This document shows positions 5,047 through 5,138 of a stretch of 5,138 bases of DNA, piece by piece. The notes beneath the pieces are model-generated. The model was not told where the DNA came from. It saw only the letters and a list, made by a program, of their open reading frames with translations, and did no database searches. Position numbers and translations under genes: made by a program. The first letter of the stretch is position 1. The number at the start of each line of letters is the position of its first letter. The DNA lies in NCBI GenBank assembly GCA_030043395.1, contig JASHXW010000476.1:1-5138 (forward strand), in the 5' to 3' direction. The stretch is from Streptosporangiaceae bacterium (GTDB taxonomy: Bacteria; Actinomycetota; Actinomycetes; Streptosporangiales; Streptosporangiaceae).

Positions 5047-5138
5047 CTAGCGAACGGATCGCACGGGCACGATGGCGAAGGCGCCGGCCATGGCTATCAC
5101 GGCGGCCGCCACGAAGAGCGCACGGTAGCCGCCGAGGT
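5047..5138 (-). CDS. C-terminal end of a membrane transporter, probably MFS (truncated by window edge)
   Basis: On the reverse strand the frame ending at the TAG (5047-5049) is open to the window edge and encodes 29 residues: a short polar start (LGGYRA), one hydrophobic helix (LFVAAAVIAMAGAFAIVPV) and a basic end (RSVR). A G-x-R-A-L-F lead into the last transmembrane helix with a short arginine-rich cytosolic tail is the usual ending of 12-TM major facilitator transporters. Most of the gene lies beyond the window, so the subfamily and cargo are unknown. Another membrane-protein family cannot be fully excluded. It converges on the small membrane protein gene. Confidence 0.65.
   Translation of the reverse strand, partial: LGGYRALFVAAAVIAMAGAFAIVPVRSVR

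Overview
The window is high-GC DNA with the gene density and codon style of an actinomycete (Actinomycetota). No genus can be named from the sequence alone. It holds seven protein-coding genes, the first and last cut by the window edges, and no RNA genes, insertion sequences or CRISPR arrays that I can see.

Left block (1-1646, + strand): the C-terminal two thirds of IspH, the last enzyme of the MEP isoprenoid pathway, runs by a 1-base TAATG overlap into hpnH, the radical-SAM adenosylhopene synthase. This is the end of a hopanoid operon: IspH supplies IPP/DMAPP, and HpnH starts the side chain of extended hopanoids on the C30 hopene scaffold. The operon stops here and meets the next block tail to tail, with only 3 bases between the two stop codons.

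Middle block (1650-3638, - strand): a DHA2-type (14-TM, EmrB/QacA-like) major facilitator drug exporter, followed 42 bases downstream by a small cytosolic DUF302 protein. They are probably co-transcribed from the divergent intergenic region at about 3639-3809.

Right block (3810-5004, + strand): a multidomain protein (N-terminal CX2C...CX3C zinc finger, helix-turn-helix, C-terminal DUF3887-like domain) is followed after 52 bases by a 108-residue, three-helix membrane protein with a DUF1648-like segment. An AT-rich promoter region with an ACGT-centred inverted repeat and a third half-site lies just before the first of these genes. The window ends with the last 29 codons of another - strand membrane transporter, probably MFS.

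The least explained part is the right block: a zinc-finger/HTH/DUF3887 protein paired with a small membrane protein, reading divergently from a drug exporter across a region rich in dyad symmetry. It looks like a regulator and partner module, but its ligand, target and function cannot be read from the sequence. The rest is recognisable biology.
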